Notes under the pieces: generated by a model | The model's database searches: none | What the model saw: the letters and a program-made list of their open reading frames with translations, nothing else | What the model was told of the DNA's origin: nothing | Translations under genes and position numbers: made by a program | NCBI RefSeq assembly: GCF_001723175.1 | Contig: NC_064657.1 | Coordinates: 1,116,001 to 1,180,000 of the forward strand | Length of the DNA: 64,000 nt | Source: Penicillium oxalicum | Lineage: Eukaryota; Ascomycota; Eurotiomycetes; Eurotiales; Aspergillaceae | Direction: 5' to 3' | Part shown: in pieces, positions 34,097-45,361 of the stretch | Layout of the letters: every line of letters starts with the position of its first letter | Position numbering within the stretch: position 1 is the first letter of the stretch

Positions 34097-35204
34097 TAGA
34101 CCTTTCCGGTGCAAGGAATCGATCAAAATCTATTAAATCGTTTCGTATCAATTCAAACGGCCCAGCACAATAGCAGCTGAGGCTCCGGCCCAGCCAAAAT
34201 CTCGGACATTTCAAGTCGACCAAGGAGAACAGGACCAACTGCGCCGTGAGATCGTCGTGTCTCGTGAGAGAAAGAGAGAGACAACCGTTCCTCCATCCTC
34301 GACTTTCTTGACCGTGTCTCGTCCTGTTCCGTTTGATTGCTTTCCCCTCCTCTCTTTGCTCTCTTCTCTTTTTCCTCCCCCCCCGCTGACCACGGAAAAA
34401 GCCCAGTCGGCTCTTCTGTCACCTTGCTTGTCCTTCCTCTCCTCTCCTTCTTTTTTCCTCCCCGTCGCGATTCACAGTTCGGACGACCCACGAGTCTCAC
34501 AACCCCGAGTCCTCTCGCCAGACCTCATCAGTCCCCTGGTGGAGTTCATCTGCCGCCGTTACTACGACGGGCCTGCATTACTCGGTCGACTGCTTCTCGT
34601 CGCTCCGCCGGTGGTCAATTCGACCCCATCCACCTTTGGTCTCTCGACGATACCCGACTCTAGTCAAGGTTCCGGCCCCTCTTCGATCTTTCGACGGTCG
34701 TCGACTCGTGCAGAATTGCATCCCCCCCCCCCCCCAGTTCCCACTCTTCTCTCTCCACTTTACTTTCGCCCCCGGTTTCTTCTACACTTTCGACAAGTAC
34801 TTTTCCGTCCCTGCAGACGAATCCTCTCGGCCACTTTGCTGGGTCCCCTGACAGCTGCCGCGTGCAATTGCAGAGATACCTTGTGTCCCCTCCGCTTACC
34901 TCTTCTCCCTCTCTCCCTCACTTGTCCTCGGTCCCGCTCGCTCTCTGCACGGTCGTTACCTTTCTTTCGCATCAATCTCGAGATCTGTCCGACTACGTGG
35001 GTGGTGACTATGCAATAGCGTGGGCCCCGTCCTCTGCACTTTTCTCCACTGTTGTGTGACCACTTTCCACCGTCGCTTGGGATCCGCGGTGCTCGACCAC
35101 CAAACGCATTACTCTGCAAACTCCGAAATCGACGCCCTTTGCCGCCGCAAACTCGTGGAACTCACAACCTTCCACCCGATCGATCGATCTATCTATATAG
35201 GATC
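34097..35204 (+). promoter_or_regulatory. CT-rich, nearly ATG-free leader of the bHLH gene
   Basis: From 34097 to 35009 the plus strand has no ATG in any frame. The only ATG before the bHLH start is at 35010, which opens a two-codon uORF (Met-Gln-stop, 35010..35018), and none follows until the start at 35205. The stretch is strongly C/T-rich on the plus strand and contains a 14-nt C tract at 34722-34735. This is what a long 5'UTR under selection against upstream starts looks like. The transcript start is not visible. A GATC/CTAT simple repeat (35179-35199) directly precedes the start codon. Confidence 0.6.
35010..35018 (+). other. Minimal upstream ORF (Met-Gln-stop)
   Basis: The sole ATG in about 1.1 kb upstream of the bHLH start opens a two-codon reading frame ending in TAG. 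It lies 187 nt before the main start, close enough for reinitiation. It may be chance, but its isolation in ATG-free DNA makes it notable. Confidence 0.45.
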
Positions 35205-36841
35205 ATGGACTCCATCGCCCATCGTCCCTGGGAGGCCGTCTCCTCGGGTCCTCACACGCCCGCCGCGTTGACTCAAACGTTGCCCTCCATCTCGACATTA
35301 ACGGCCAACATCGGCCCCGGGGGCGTCAATCCCTCCGAAAAATCTCCCGGAAACTCGTCGCTGAACACAATTGAACGAGACTCGGGGAACTGGTCAATGC
35401 CGCACAGCACAAGTAGGGTCTCTCCTCTCCCCGGGGATAATTGGGCGCGGCATGCTGACCGTGCAGGATCCTCCACCTACTCGACCGCGACCAACGGTAC
35501 CAGCAACAACTACCCGTCTCTGACGTTCCTGACCTCCTCCTCGCAACCTTCCCCGAATCGCGGTCATGTCGCGCCCGATCGGTCGCCGTATTCGCATGAA
35601 CAATCGACCACGCCCTCGTCCGCGGGAGGGAACCATCCCTCCCCCAACTTCAACACCTCGCAGCCGAATCCTGCGCTCCCGTCGCTGAACCAGAATTTCG
35701 ATGGCTCCTCCCATCGGAGCAGCGTCGTCGAGGTCCCCGAGTCGCGACGAAGCAGCGTGGACAGCCGGGTCAACCAGGGTATCAGCTCGTTGGCCATCAA
35801 TCCCGCCTCCCCCTACCACAGCACGAACGCGTCGCAGTCGTCCATTGTCTCGAGTCTGCAGCGCGAGCGGGGGATATCCAACGAGATGAACTCCTACCGG
35901 GGCCCGCGATACTCGAGCGGCAGTCAGCCTCTGTCGCCCCTGGGGCCCCGACCCGGTGAACACCGCTCCTTCGCCGCAGGACGCACTGCGCCCGCCATTT
36001 CCTCAAACCCGCGCTCGGAGATCTACAATGCAGAGGCCCCTACCGCCGGTATGGCCTACGCCTTCCCGGATCCCGACGTCGCGCGATCAAGTTCCATCTC
36101 GTCCACGGAAAAGTCCAACCCGCCGTTCTCGCGGAAGGGCAGTACCGCCGAATCCTTGAGTAGCATGTACTCGGAGCGCATGCCGCGTGGTCAGCACGGT
36201 GAGTAGATCAATGTCCATTTGCTTTGGAGGGGGAAGCTTTCTCAGTTCGGCTCTGACAGCATGATATATGCTCTTGTATAGAATTACCTCCCAACGTTCA
36301 CCACCACACCCTGCAGCACAAGCAGGTCCGGGAACTCATTGGGGAGTCTGAATCTAACAGCGGCAACACGCCGTACAGTCGAACTCCAGAATTGCGCGTC
36401 ACCCACAAGCTCGCCGAGCGAAAGCGCCGCAGTGAGATGAAGGACTGCTTCGAGGCCCTGCGGATGCGTCTACCGCAGACCCAGAACAACAAGTCCAGCA
36501 AGTGGGAGACGCTCAGCCGGGCGATCGAGTACATCAATTCCCTCGAGAAGAACCTCGCCACGGCTCGCCGTGAGAACACGGTCATGCGCTCGGAGATTGA
36601 AGAAATGCGCGCCCAGTTTGCCCAGCAACAGCACGTTCACAATCCCTCGCGGCCGGGATCCGTCTTTGAACACCATCCCATGGCGACGACTCCCACAAAT
36701 GGCCAGCCACCCGGCCCTGCCTTTGGCGGGTTTGGCAATGGCCCCGCCATGGTTGCGGAGCAACCTCGAACGTTACCCCCGCTGATGAATGGTGCCTCTG
36801 CTCCTATGCAGGGCATCCAGTATACCGATGAGCGGCGGTAG
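35205..36841 (+). CDS. bHLH transcription factor (E-box class)
   Basis: Predicted nuclear DNA-binding regulator, 499 aa. Exons are 35205..35412, 35467..36198 and 36282..36841. Intron 1 (54 nt) begins GTAGGG and ends GTGCAG with CTGAC near the end. It is a multiple of three without stops, so retention would add 18 residues. Intron 2 (83 nt) begins GTGAGT and ends TATAG with CTGAC upstream. The first 340 residues are Ser/Pro/Asn-rich and disordered. The bHLH domain is at about 349-415: the basic region [13 protein letters not shown] has the H-E-R pattern typical of CACGTG (E-box) binding, followed by helix 1, a loop with [13 protein letters not shown] and helix 2. A short coiled coil ([20 protein letters not shown]) follows. 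I recall close Aspergillus proteins annotated only as HLH factors; no symbol is assigned. Confidence 0.88.
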
Positions 36842-39118
36842 ACTCGGGTTGCTGTTGAACTCATGATCGCGAAAGACACTTATCGTTTTCATCCTCCATC
36901 TACTTTTGATTTCCCGATGAGAAATGACTCGTCACGCTGCAATACGCACCTCACTCACGCTTTTCTTTTTCTGACCATTGCCTTGCAAGATATCCCCGTT
37001 GTCTATGTTTTTTTGTTTCCTTCCCCCCCCTCTCTCTCTCACGCCTTTAGACAGTGCACCCTCTCGTCCAATGACCCCTTCTGTCCTCACCCGACACTTC
37101 CAGTCCCGGACATTCGCGATTGCAAGTTGCCTAGCTTGTCTTCCAATGTTGGCTTTGATATCTCCGTCCCCCCCCCCCCCCCACCTTTCACTTGGTCTTC
37201 AGACTTCCTCATTCATGGTGGATCCTATTGGAAAATGAGGGCCGAGGCTCTGTGGGCATCAACCCTGCACTTCCCAGGGCCTTTCGTTTATCTCATTTTT
37301 CCTTTGTTCATCTCCACAAGTGTCATCATGGGTTTTGTTCTCCCTCGCGGGCATTTTTTTCCTTTTTGTGCTTTTTGCCATCTTGCTCCGTTTCTATCGC
37401 CTTTGCGCTCTTCTCCTCTGTTTATTTGGTGGACCTGTTTGGGCTCTTCTCTTGTTCTTGGTGCCTTGTCAGAGGCCTGTTGCGGATAGAACTGTTCGCT
37501 TGTTTCTTGAGTATATTGCATCCAGTGGAATTGACCTGGAGACGGAAGGGTGGCTGCAAATTCAGGGCTTCTGCAATTGGGGGCTTGGGTGTTGTTTTGT
37601 GGCTTTTTTCCCCCTCTCCTCTTTCTTTTTTCTTGCTTGATTTTTCCCTCCTCATGGGTGTGCATCTGAGCATTGGCTTATGTTGGTCTTTCTCCCACTC
37701 GTCCCAGTTTGATCTTGGGTCTGTAACAAATATCCATTTTGGGCGCCACCATGCCAGTTCTGCGGCTTTCTAATTCCCCTCCTCTTTCGGTAATTCGTAG
37801 TCTGACGACGGAGGCCCAAGGTAGCATCTCCATTGGACAGCACATATGATCCATATTCTTCAGTCTCCATTTCTCCGTTTCTCCATCCTCCTCCGTCCTG
37901 AGTCCTGCAATCCCCGGCGCCCAAGTCGAATATTTGCGATTATTCTATTTTCAGCCACATCGGGTGGGGTTCGGTGATTGGCTCCTCTTAAGCGCCCGCT
38001 ATCCCCCGGCGCATCCCTGGAGTCCTCACTCCCGTCCAACGACACCTCTTCACCAAGCTTGTCGTACCATGACTGGCACTGGGCCATGAGGTCCATGCAC
38101 CATTCATGGTGTCAGTGCTCCTCAACTACTGCAGGGGAATGTCTGAGATCCGTGAAGAAAGGCGCCATGGGGACCAGTGTGCGTGATTGGCGTCAGAGCT
38201 GCATTGGGTGCAGGTTGTCAATTTGACGATGGGAGTTGCCGAATTGTGTCAGAGCGGGCACTTTGGCAAGCAGACAGCCCAGACCAGCACGACCAGTCAG
38301 CTCGTCGACGCATCAGCCTGGTCGGACGAGTGAGAGCTCGGGAGTTCATCATTCTAGGCCCTCGAGAGCTCCTGTCACTGCGGCACTTGACTGGAGAGGA
38401 ACGGGTTATTTTTAATTCCCCGATGCTCTCGAGCTACGCGGTAGGCTTTTGATGGAGCCCTGCTGGGACGTTTGGCTTTGCTTGTGCTGTGTGAACTTGA
38501 GCGGCAGCGTGCGTTGAGTAGTCTGACCTTGGTCATCACTGGTTGTAGTCAAGTTCTTTTTTCTACTTGGTCATCTTCACTTTCTCACTCACTCGCGGTC
38601 GTGTTTTTGCTTCTCTTTTTTCTCTTCTCTTCCATTCTCTCCCTCCCTCCCCCCTCTCTCTATCTCGCATCAAGCGCAGCTGGTATCTATAGCTGCTCCC
38701 TATCTTGGCTGCTTGCTTTGTTCGCAATTGAACAGACTCCACAGTCTTTGTCCGTGCTGTGAGACGGTGGTCCTTGCATCCCCGCAGTCGTTTCAGCAGC
38801 GCATTGTTCCGGGCATCGCCTCGATATTAATAGAAGTTGCTGGATGACAGTGGCCTTTGTTTGCTTTGTCCAGTTGATCGGTATAGAGTCACGTCAATGC
38901 GGAGGCCCAGTGTTTGCCATTTGAGCATTTGTAAATCTCTCTTCACCAACCCTCGACTTCTTCGCTCCACTTGATACGATACATGGTATGTGGCATGGTC
39001 AGCACACAAGCCTGCAAGAGTGATCTCTTCGTTTGACTGCCTCGTCCACGCAGCTGACCGCGTCAGTGGATGCTCTCTTCTCCAAGAGTTGGCCAGGTCT
39101 CTCGCACGCATCCACAAA
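36842..39118. other. Intergenic region downstream of the bHLH gene
   Basis: 2.3 kb, first the bHLH 3'UTR, then the upstream region of the membrane glycoprotein gene. It is C/T-rich with a 15-nt C tract at 37168-37182. Hydrophobic ORFs such as 37192-37773 and 36863-37489 reflect pyrimidine-rich codons (Phe, Leu, Ser, Cys) and have no domain. No RNA gene was recognised. Confidence 0.45.
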
Positions 39119-42100
39119 ATGCCGACTCGCAAAATGGCTCCCCAGCTGCAAGTCCCAACGTTTCCAACATTCCCGCTCTCATCACCCATCATCGAAGAAA
39201 TCTCCAGTCCCTCGTGCTCCTCTGCAGAGGACAAAGAACTGGAACGAACTCGGCCATTTGATTTCCTGGTCAAGGCCACCAAGCACCGAGTCGAGACAAA
39301 AGCCCGCAGAGATGGCAGCAACAATCGAGGCTCGCCCAATCTTTTGTCGCAGCGAGATCCATTCGAGTCTCCAAAACGGCACAGTATCCGGAGCATCACA
39401 AAGAGTAAGAAGGTGACTGCAAAACCTGTAGGATTGAATCTGGTGACAGATTTTTCTCTGGCTACACCACAGCTAAAAACGCACAAGCTGGATGAGGAGT
39501 GTGCGCCATTTGTGGATTTGAATGATCTCAAGGCACTGGCTCACCATCGTGCCAGGCAACGGTCCGATCGATTTCTCCAGTCTATGGAGAGTGAGCCAAG
39601 GAGCAGAAATAGCTCGGTGGGAACTTCAAGTTTACCGAATCTATCGAACACTTCGAGGAAACGAACTTCCTTTCATCCCCCCCCGGAAATTCTGCGGTTA
39701 CAAGATGGCAGGAAGCAGAATCGAAACCCGTTCTTACATACCGACATGGAGGACCCCGTGGGAGACAGATTCGACTACGGGCTATCACCTTCGGATCGAC
39801 ATGTTATGATTGGGCTTTCAGTGCCTCGAAATGAATCCGCACAGCACTCAAGGGAGTTGGACAGCGCAGGAGTGCCCATGACCCCGACGATCATTGTGAC
39901 GCCTGCCCGGGAAGGCGCCCCATGGTCGTCATCCAGTCCGGAATACCTTCGTCCGCGCGCAACATCCAGCATTTATTCACAACCCACGCCTCAGCTATGG
40001 CAGAGTGGCCCTGACGTTCCACCTGTTCCGGCTATCCCCCTCGAGCATTCCCTCTCAACTCAAAAGGGCACATCGGCGGAGCTTCTTAACGCCCATCTCG
40101 CTGCGATGGCTCGACCCCGTCGGTCCATGTCGGTAGAGACCGTCATCGAAGATGACCTGTCGCACCAGCGGGAAGCGTCATTGATCTACTCGGACTTTGA
40201 TGACGATGCCCCGTTGAATAGTAGACTTAGGGTGGATACGCAAAGCTTGAGGCCAGAATCTCAGGGTTGGTGGACGTACTTACTTTCACCACTGCTAGGG
40301 AAGAAATCCCCTCTGAGTCCGTCATTTCCGCACCTGAAAGGTCCATTTCCAGATACCGCTGGTCGACAAGAGGCTCGTTCTGATCCGGAAAAGGAGATTT
40401 CTTGTTTTTCCCCCGAGACGCCAGAATCAGCCATCCCGGTGCAATGGCAGGATAGCGGACAGGCTCCTCTTGACCAGTGCCGTTCCGTGGAGAATCATGA
40501 TGGGGTGGACGTGTCCTTGTCTTCTTGGAAGCGGCAGACGGCCGCTTCCATGATGTTCGGGGACGATCGATCCAAGGGGAAGCTGCAGAGTACTATCAAG
40601 CCTGCGCGCACGAGCTTTTCAGCAAAACGCCATACTTTGAATGTTTTGGCCACATCTGCTCCCTCACACCTGAACACGTTGTCGCGGCAATCTATGCGGC
40701 TCAGCTCGAAGCTGATGAGGGAGAAACTCGTGATCGAGGACTGATCTTTGCAGAGGCCGGGCTACAGCAGAACGGGCAAAAAGAGGGTCGCCTTCTCAGT
40801 GGAAACCGAGGACTTTTGATTGATGTGGACTCTCCCACGATAACAAATGAGGACGAGAAGAGTGTGAAACAGGCTGGCTCGCCCTCATCGGTGAGCTCTG
40901 TTGATTCGTGGGCTGCCAGTATCAGCGACAACGATAGCGACGTGGTTGGAAACGAGAAATCGACATCTCCAACGCCGCAGATCAAAGGAGTAGAGACAGC
41001 CCCCAAAACCCCCTTGGAACAGGAAACATCACCACCTCAAGTCATTGTGCCGGCTTGCGAACCACCTCCAGCTCCAGTTCCAGCTCCGGTCCCCACGCCA
41101 CCTCAAGCTCCAGCGCCAGCGCCAGTGACACCTCCGGTTGTGTCAGAGCCGCCAGTACCTGTACAAGCTCCAGCTCCTCAATTCACCAATACCATTTCGC
41201 CTCCATCGAATAACATTCACTTTACGCAGCAACCGATCCCCGCAGCTCCGGCGCCTGTGATTATCGAAAGGAACAATCCTTACTACGGAGCCTTTTACCC
41301 CACGACAACTCAACCGGCGCCGTCAGATCCTGTGTCCGCGCCTGCACCGCAAGAAAATTCACGAAGCGTGGAGAATGCCTCGGAAGACGTTGTTCAGGAG
41401 GAGGCACCAACGAAAGAGCAACCCACGAGACCGGTGCCGAATCTTTGGACAACGACGCGCTCGGCAACTCCGGGGCAGCAGCAGACTGATCACGTTCCAG
41501 TACCAGTAGCCAGCGCGAATGAGCCAATATCGCCCGCTTTTCAGCGTGCAGCAGGAGGACCAGGGGCAATACCCATGAGCTCAATGAACGAAGATGTTGC
41601 CGCACCGGCTCCCACCTACAGTCAATTTCCGCGGGATGATGCCTTGCCCCCGCGATACATGAATCATTCAGCACCCGGCGCAGCGATCATGAACCCCACA
41701 GGTGAAAGAGGCCCCGGCGAAGCACAAAGACAGAGACTCGAGCGGGAAGATGCAATTGGTCGGAAGATTGGTGGATTCTGGCGCGGACGAGGCTGTTTCA
41801 GCAAAAAGGGTTGCTTTGGCCGTCCGGGTCGTGAGGGTCGCACGAGGCGTCGATGGTACCTGTTCATCTGCATATTCTTCCTCCTCATCATCGTCCTGGC
41901 TATTGTACTAGCAACAACATTGACCCGAAAAGACGACACAGCCCCGGTTCAATCTCAGTGGCTCAATCTCACGGGTTACCCGCCCATGCCGACAGGCATC
42001 TCGACCATTGCCGGGGCAGAGCCACGGATCGAGCAGCCTGGCTGTATCAAACCCTCTTCCCTGTGGAGCTGCGCATTGCCTCAAGGTCAACAAGAGGACA

Positions 42101-43218
42101 ATAAACCGTATGCACCGAATGAGCCTAATTTCAGACTGGAGATACGATTTCGAAATGGCACGTACACTAATAGCACGGCCACAACGACATCATCGAAGCG
42201 CCAGATTCGGCGACGAGATGCGAATTCGTGGGCTCCGTCACCTTCGTCACCGAGCACAGCTGACCAGATCTTTCTGGGCAACACAACCGATGGAAACTCT
42301 GTACCTTATGAGGGTGAAACGACACCATTCTACATTACTCTTCTGTCGCCCCTCCAAATCACGCCCGACACCCTCTTCCGCCGTTCATCCCCTTCTGCCT
42401 CCTCCTCCTCCTCCTCCTCCTCCTCCTCCTCCAACGATACAACACTCTTCCCCAACCTCACAACCATCTTCCCAGCTCCAGCTGTAAACCCAGACGGCAC
42501 CGCTGCCCCAGCAGTACTCTATCCTCTGCCAGAATCCCAGCCCATCCGGCTCTACAATCGCGGCCAAGATACCGAGCATTACGGCTTCTACACATACTTT
42601 GACAAATCAATATTCCTCGCCTCTCGAGCTCCTCTCAACGGCAGCGCCGTCGACTCATCCCCGCTCGACAAGGATGGCGGATCTACCGAATCGGACTCCG
42701 TCGTCAGGTGTACATGGTCACAGACCCGATTCCTCGTCCAAATCTGGACTCGACCTTCCAGCCTAAGATATACTCTGCTCCCTTCATCATCAAATACTAC
42801 CTCGACGAATACATCTACATTCGCACCATCCTCGTCACCACCACCACCTTTTTCCCCGTCGTCGTCGTCGTTGTCTTCCTCCGCCACAAACTTTACTCGC
42901 CCCGGCTCGTTCCCATATCCAGTTACCATCACGATAGATCGACACGGCGGCGCACAGAAGAAAAAACTCGTCTACTGCTACGCTGTCGAGAGCGATCAGC
43001 ATTACAACATTACAGATCGCAAGTTACAGCTTGAAGATCGGGGATTTGCGGGGAAATTGACCAACCCTGCATCGGGAATTTTTGACAATCTCGGTGGGGA
43101 TGGGGATTCAACCTCCAGCTCTGGCTCGAATCCAAATTCAAATGATGACTTTGGCGGCGTTGATGGCGGGACCGGGGGATGTGCATGTCAATGGACGAAT
43201 TGGGTTACCAAGACTTGA
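39119..43218 (+). CDS. Single-pass membrane glycoprotein (fungal 'glycoprotease family' type), reading frame interrupted near 40.5 kb
   Basis: A large predicted membrane protein in two overlapping frames. The first (39119 to about 40570) is Ser/Pro-rich and disordered, with the segment GWWTYLLSPLLGKKSPLSP and KEISCFSPETPES. The second (open from 40501, in use by about 40570) begins with RSIQGEAAEYYQACAHELF and then TPYFECFGHICSLTP. These segments are, from memory, consecutive parts of one protein in Aspergillus that databases often name 'glycoprotease family protein'; no peptidase motif is visible. A Pro/Ala-rich stretch is at 41060-41200. A basic segment precedes one membrane helix (41846-41925, FICIFFLLIIVLAIVLA). 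The outer domain has many N-glycosylation sites, a poly-Ser run (42398-42432) and several Cys. The frame change could be a 56-nt intron (40482..40537), loss of one CGAT unit near 40564-40572, or an assembly error. The start is the first in-frame ATG. Confidence 0.7.
42398..42432 (+). repeat. (TCC)n trinucleotide repeat encoding poly-Ser
   Basis: About twelve tandem TCC codons in the extracellular part of the membrane glycoprotein gene. It is a likely site of length variation and would add O-mannosylation sites. Confidence 0.8.
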
Positions 43219-44662
43219 AGTCATGGTTGATTTTGCAGTTTGCACGATAATTTCTTTTTTTTTGTTTTGTTTTTGAAACCCATAGAACCCTATCAAGCAC
43301 AGGGAAGAAAATCGATAGAACTTGATCTCGAAGAGAGACATTGACATATTTGAAACATCAACCTCGATAGGGAAAGGAAAAGAATTTTCCTCTTCGATTT
43401 TGTCTATTTATCCGAGGTCGTTAAGATTGGAGGTCACTTGGTTCGTTTTGTTGATCTTCCAAGGCGTTGGAGCTTTATAGATGCTAACGGGATTATTGAT
43501 TCCAGGCGGAATACCCATCTATGTATAATAGGATTGCATTTTCTTTTTTTTTTCGATCTTTTTTTTCCAGCTGTTCTTTACGAGAAGTCCTAAACGAAAT
43601 TTCACTGGTGATATTGAGTTAGACGAGAACTCTTTATACTTCTGGTACTGTAGTAGGTAGTGTGACGTGTGCCCGTATGTGCTCCAGTCTGGCGCGGGAT
43701 TAAGTATGTATGAATATGTGGTGATATGGACTACTGCCTACAGATGGTTAGTATGTAGTATTATTACCATTGCCTATCGGTAAATCTCAGAGTAGAGCCT
43801 ACTTTGTTACCTACTGGAGCAGGTTTCTATCAAATCAATTCACGGCAACATTCTACCTATTAAATATACATATCTTTGTCTTTCTCTCTCTGGTTGAGAT
43901 GGTTACGAGTTCATCCATTGTGGTCGATTCGGCGTCCCCCGGGCCAGTTCCTTAGCAGATGCGAGTCGCATCATGCGACTCTATGACACGCACGTCCGTG
44001 TGTGGTTCGTGCTGAACCATGGGAGGAGGTTGAGAACCCTGTGTCCTCTACTGCTACCTAGGGATGGCTGGGGCAACGCCCATTATTGGTAGGTATTCGA
44101 TACAAATGTGGTTTAAAAATAGCATGGCCAAAGTCACCTTTACTTGAGCAATTGAGCCTTACTTTTTTCAGCCCTTTTGATTCCTTTTTCTAAGAATGCT
44201 ACGGCGTGACCACCGCGATGAGAACAACGTCAGCTACCTTTCCCTGTGGTACCCTTGAATATGGTCGTTTCTTGTATAAAAATGATTAATATTATTACTC
44301 CGTTGATTGACAACAGCGAGTGAGAAAAGAAAAAAAAGGAAATCAACAAGTCTATGACACCAATAACGCCTTGTCTGATTCCAACATCACCCCCTCACCA
44401 GTACATCCCAAAGTCCCCGGTTCTTTTTTTTTTTTTTTCAAAGAACGCATTTTTTTTGAAACACGGACTCCAATGACGAAACCATCGTGAACAAATTTTT
44501 GCGCTTGGACGGGCCATGTAGGGTGTGCTATGTGGTGTGGGGAGGTTTGCAGAAGGACAAAAAAAACCCCGTCGCCCAAAAATTCAAATCCCGTAGTATT
44601 GAAGAGAAAAAAAAACCATTCACCATGTCTTGGGGGGTTTTTTTAGGTTCGATTCCTCCCGT
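43219..44662. other. Convergent intergenic region
   Basis: 1.44 kb between the 3' ends of the membrane glycoprotein and GPI-protein genes. It contains several T runs (43251-43275, 43540-43566, 44425-44438) typical of 3' ends. No ORF with family features was found. Confidence 0.45.
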
Positions 44663-45361
44663 TTAGGCGAGGAAGAGGAGAGCACCGTAGGCGACGCTGC
44701 CCAGGCCAGTACCAAGCATGCCAAGCTGGGGAACAGAAACCTTGGCACCGGGGTTGGAGGGTGTGTAACCAGTCGCGCTGGGAGAGGCAGGAGTGTTGCC
44801 TGCCCCAGAGCCAGAGCCAGAGCCGCCAACGCCGCCGGCACCAGAGCCGCTGCCAGATCCAGAGCTGCCAGATCCGGAGCCCGAGCCCGAGCCAGAGGAA
44901 GAGCCTGATCCGGAGCCAGATCCAGAGCCACCAGATCCAGAGCCAGAGCCGCTTGAGCCGGAGCCAGAGCCGGAGCCGGAGCCACCAACACCGCCAACGC
45001 CAGAGCCGCTGCCAGAGCCGCTGCCAGAGCCAGAGCCTCCATTGCCGCCGGCAGTGCCGTTACCGCTGTTTCCACCGGGACCGGGGGCAGGGATGACAGT
45101 GCCGTTGCCGCTTCCACCGGGGCGAGGAGCAGGCACGACAGTACCGTTGCCATTACCACCAGGGCCGGGGGCGGGGACGACAGTGCCGTTATTGCCAGGA
45201 ACGGGAGCAACGCCGCCAGTCGCGATAGGTTGGGCCCCGCCGGCTGGAGCAGTGCCTTGCAGAGCAACCGTCTTCATGTAGACTGGCGGTTCTTGTTGCT
45301 GGGCAGCCTGAACACCGGCAGCAACAGCCAGGAGAGCCAGAGCGGAGGTTGAGAAGTGCAT
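44663..45361 (-). CDS. Gly/Ser-rich predicted GPI-anchored cell-wall protein
   Basis: A 232-aa predicted surface protein in one coding exon. Residues 1-19 form a signal peptide ([19 protein letters not shown]). Residues 45-105 hold three to four copies of a repeat around [12 protein letters not shown], each with an N-glycosylation site. A long (GS)n-type stretch follows, broken by GVGGVGG and GAGGVGG units. The C-terminus has a hydrophilic stretch and a short hydrophobic tail ([19 protein letters not shown]), consistent with GPI attachment at a small residue upstream. No catalytic domain is present, so a structural or adhesive wall role is likely. Plus-strand ORFs over the same bases (for example 44793-45281, Pro-Glu repeats) are shadows. 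Confidence 0.8.
   Translation of the reverse strand: MHFSTSALALLAVAAGVQAAQQQEPPVYMKTVALQGTAPAGGAQPIATGGVAPVPGNNGTVVPAPGPGGNGNGTVVPAPRPGGSGNGTVIPAPGPGGNSGNGTAGGNGGSGSGSGSGSGSGVGGVGGSGSGSGSGSSGSGSGSGGSGSGSGSGSSSGSGSGSGSGSSGSGSGSGAGGVGGSGSGSGAGNTPASPSATGYTPSNPGAKVSVPQLGMLGTGLGSVAYGALLFLA

Larger units (their letters stand above)
23430..35204. other. 11.8 kb region without recognisable genes
   Basis: I find no ORF with family features or convincing exons here. The longest plus-strand ORFs (31749-32468, 239 aa; 34257-35018, 253 aa) are low-complexity and derive from poly-T, poly-A or CT-rich DNA. The sequence holds many homopolymer tracts, GTAC-rich palindromic stretches, short tandem repeats and, at the right end, an ATG-free CT-rich stretch. 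Its position directly upstream of a bHLH regulator suggests a large control region, perhaps with non-coding transcription. Rapidly evolving or multi-exon genes with very short exons cannot be excluded. Confidence 0.6.

Noticed and set aside
34257..35018. 253-aa plus-strand ORF upstream of the bHLH gene
   Set aside because: It opens at a GTG codon, consists of Ser/Leu/Pro/Arg from CT-rich DNA, has no domain and lies in the ATG-free leader.
37192..37773. 193-aa hydrophobic ORF
   Set aside because: Phe/Leu/Ser/Cys content follows from pyrimidine-rich DNA; no regular membrane-helix pattern or family.
44793..45281. 162-aa plus-strand Pro-Glu repeat ORF
   Set aside because: Antisense shadow of the Gly/Ser repeats of the GPI-protein gene, which has a signal peptide and GPI tail on the minus strand.
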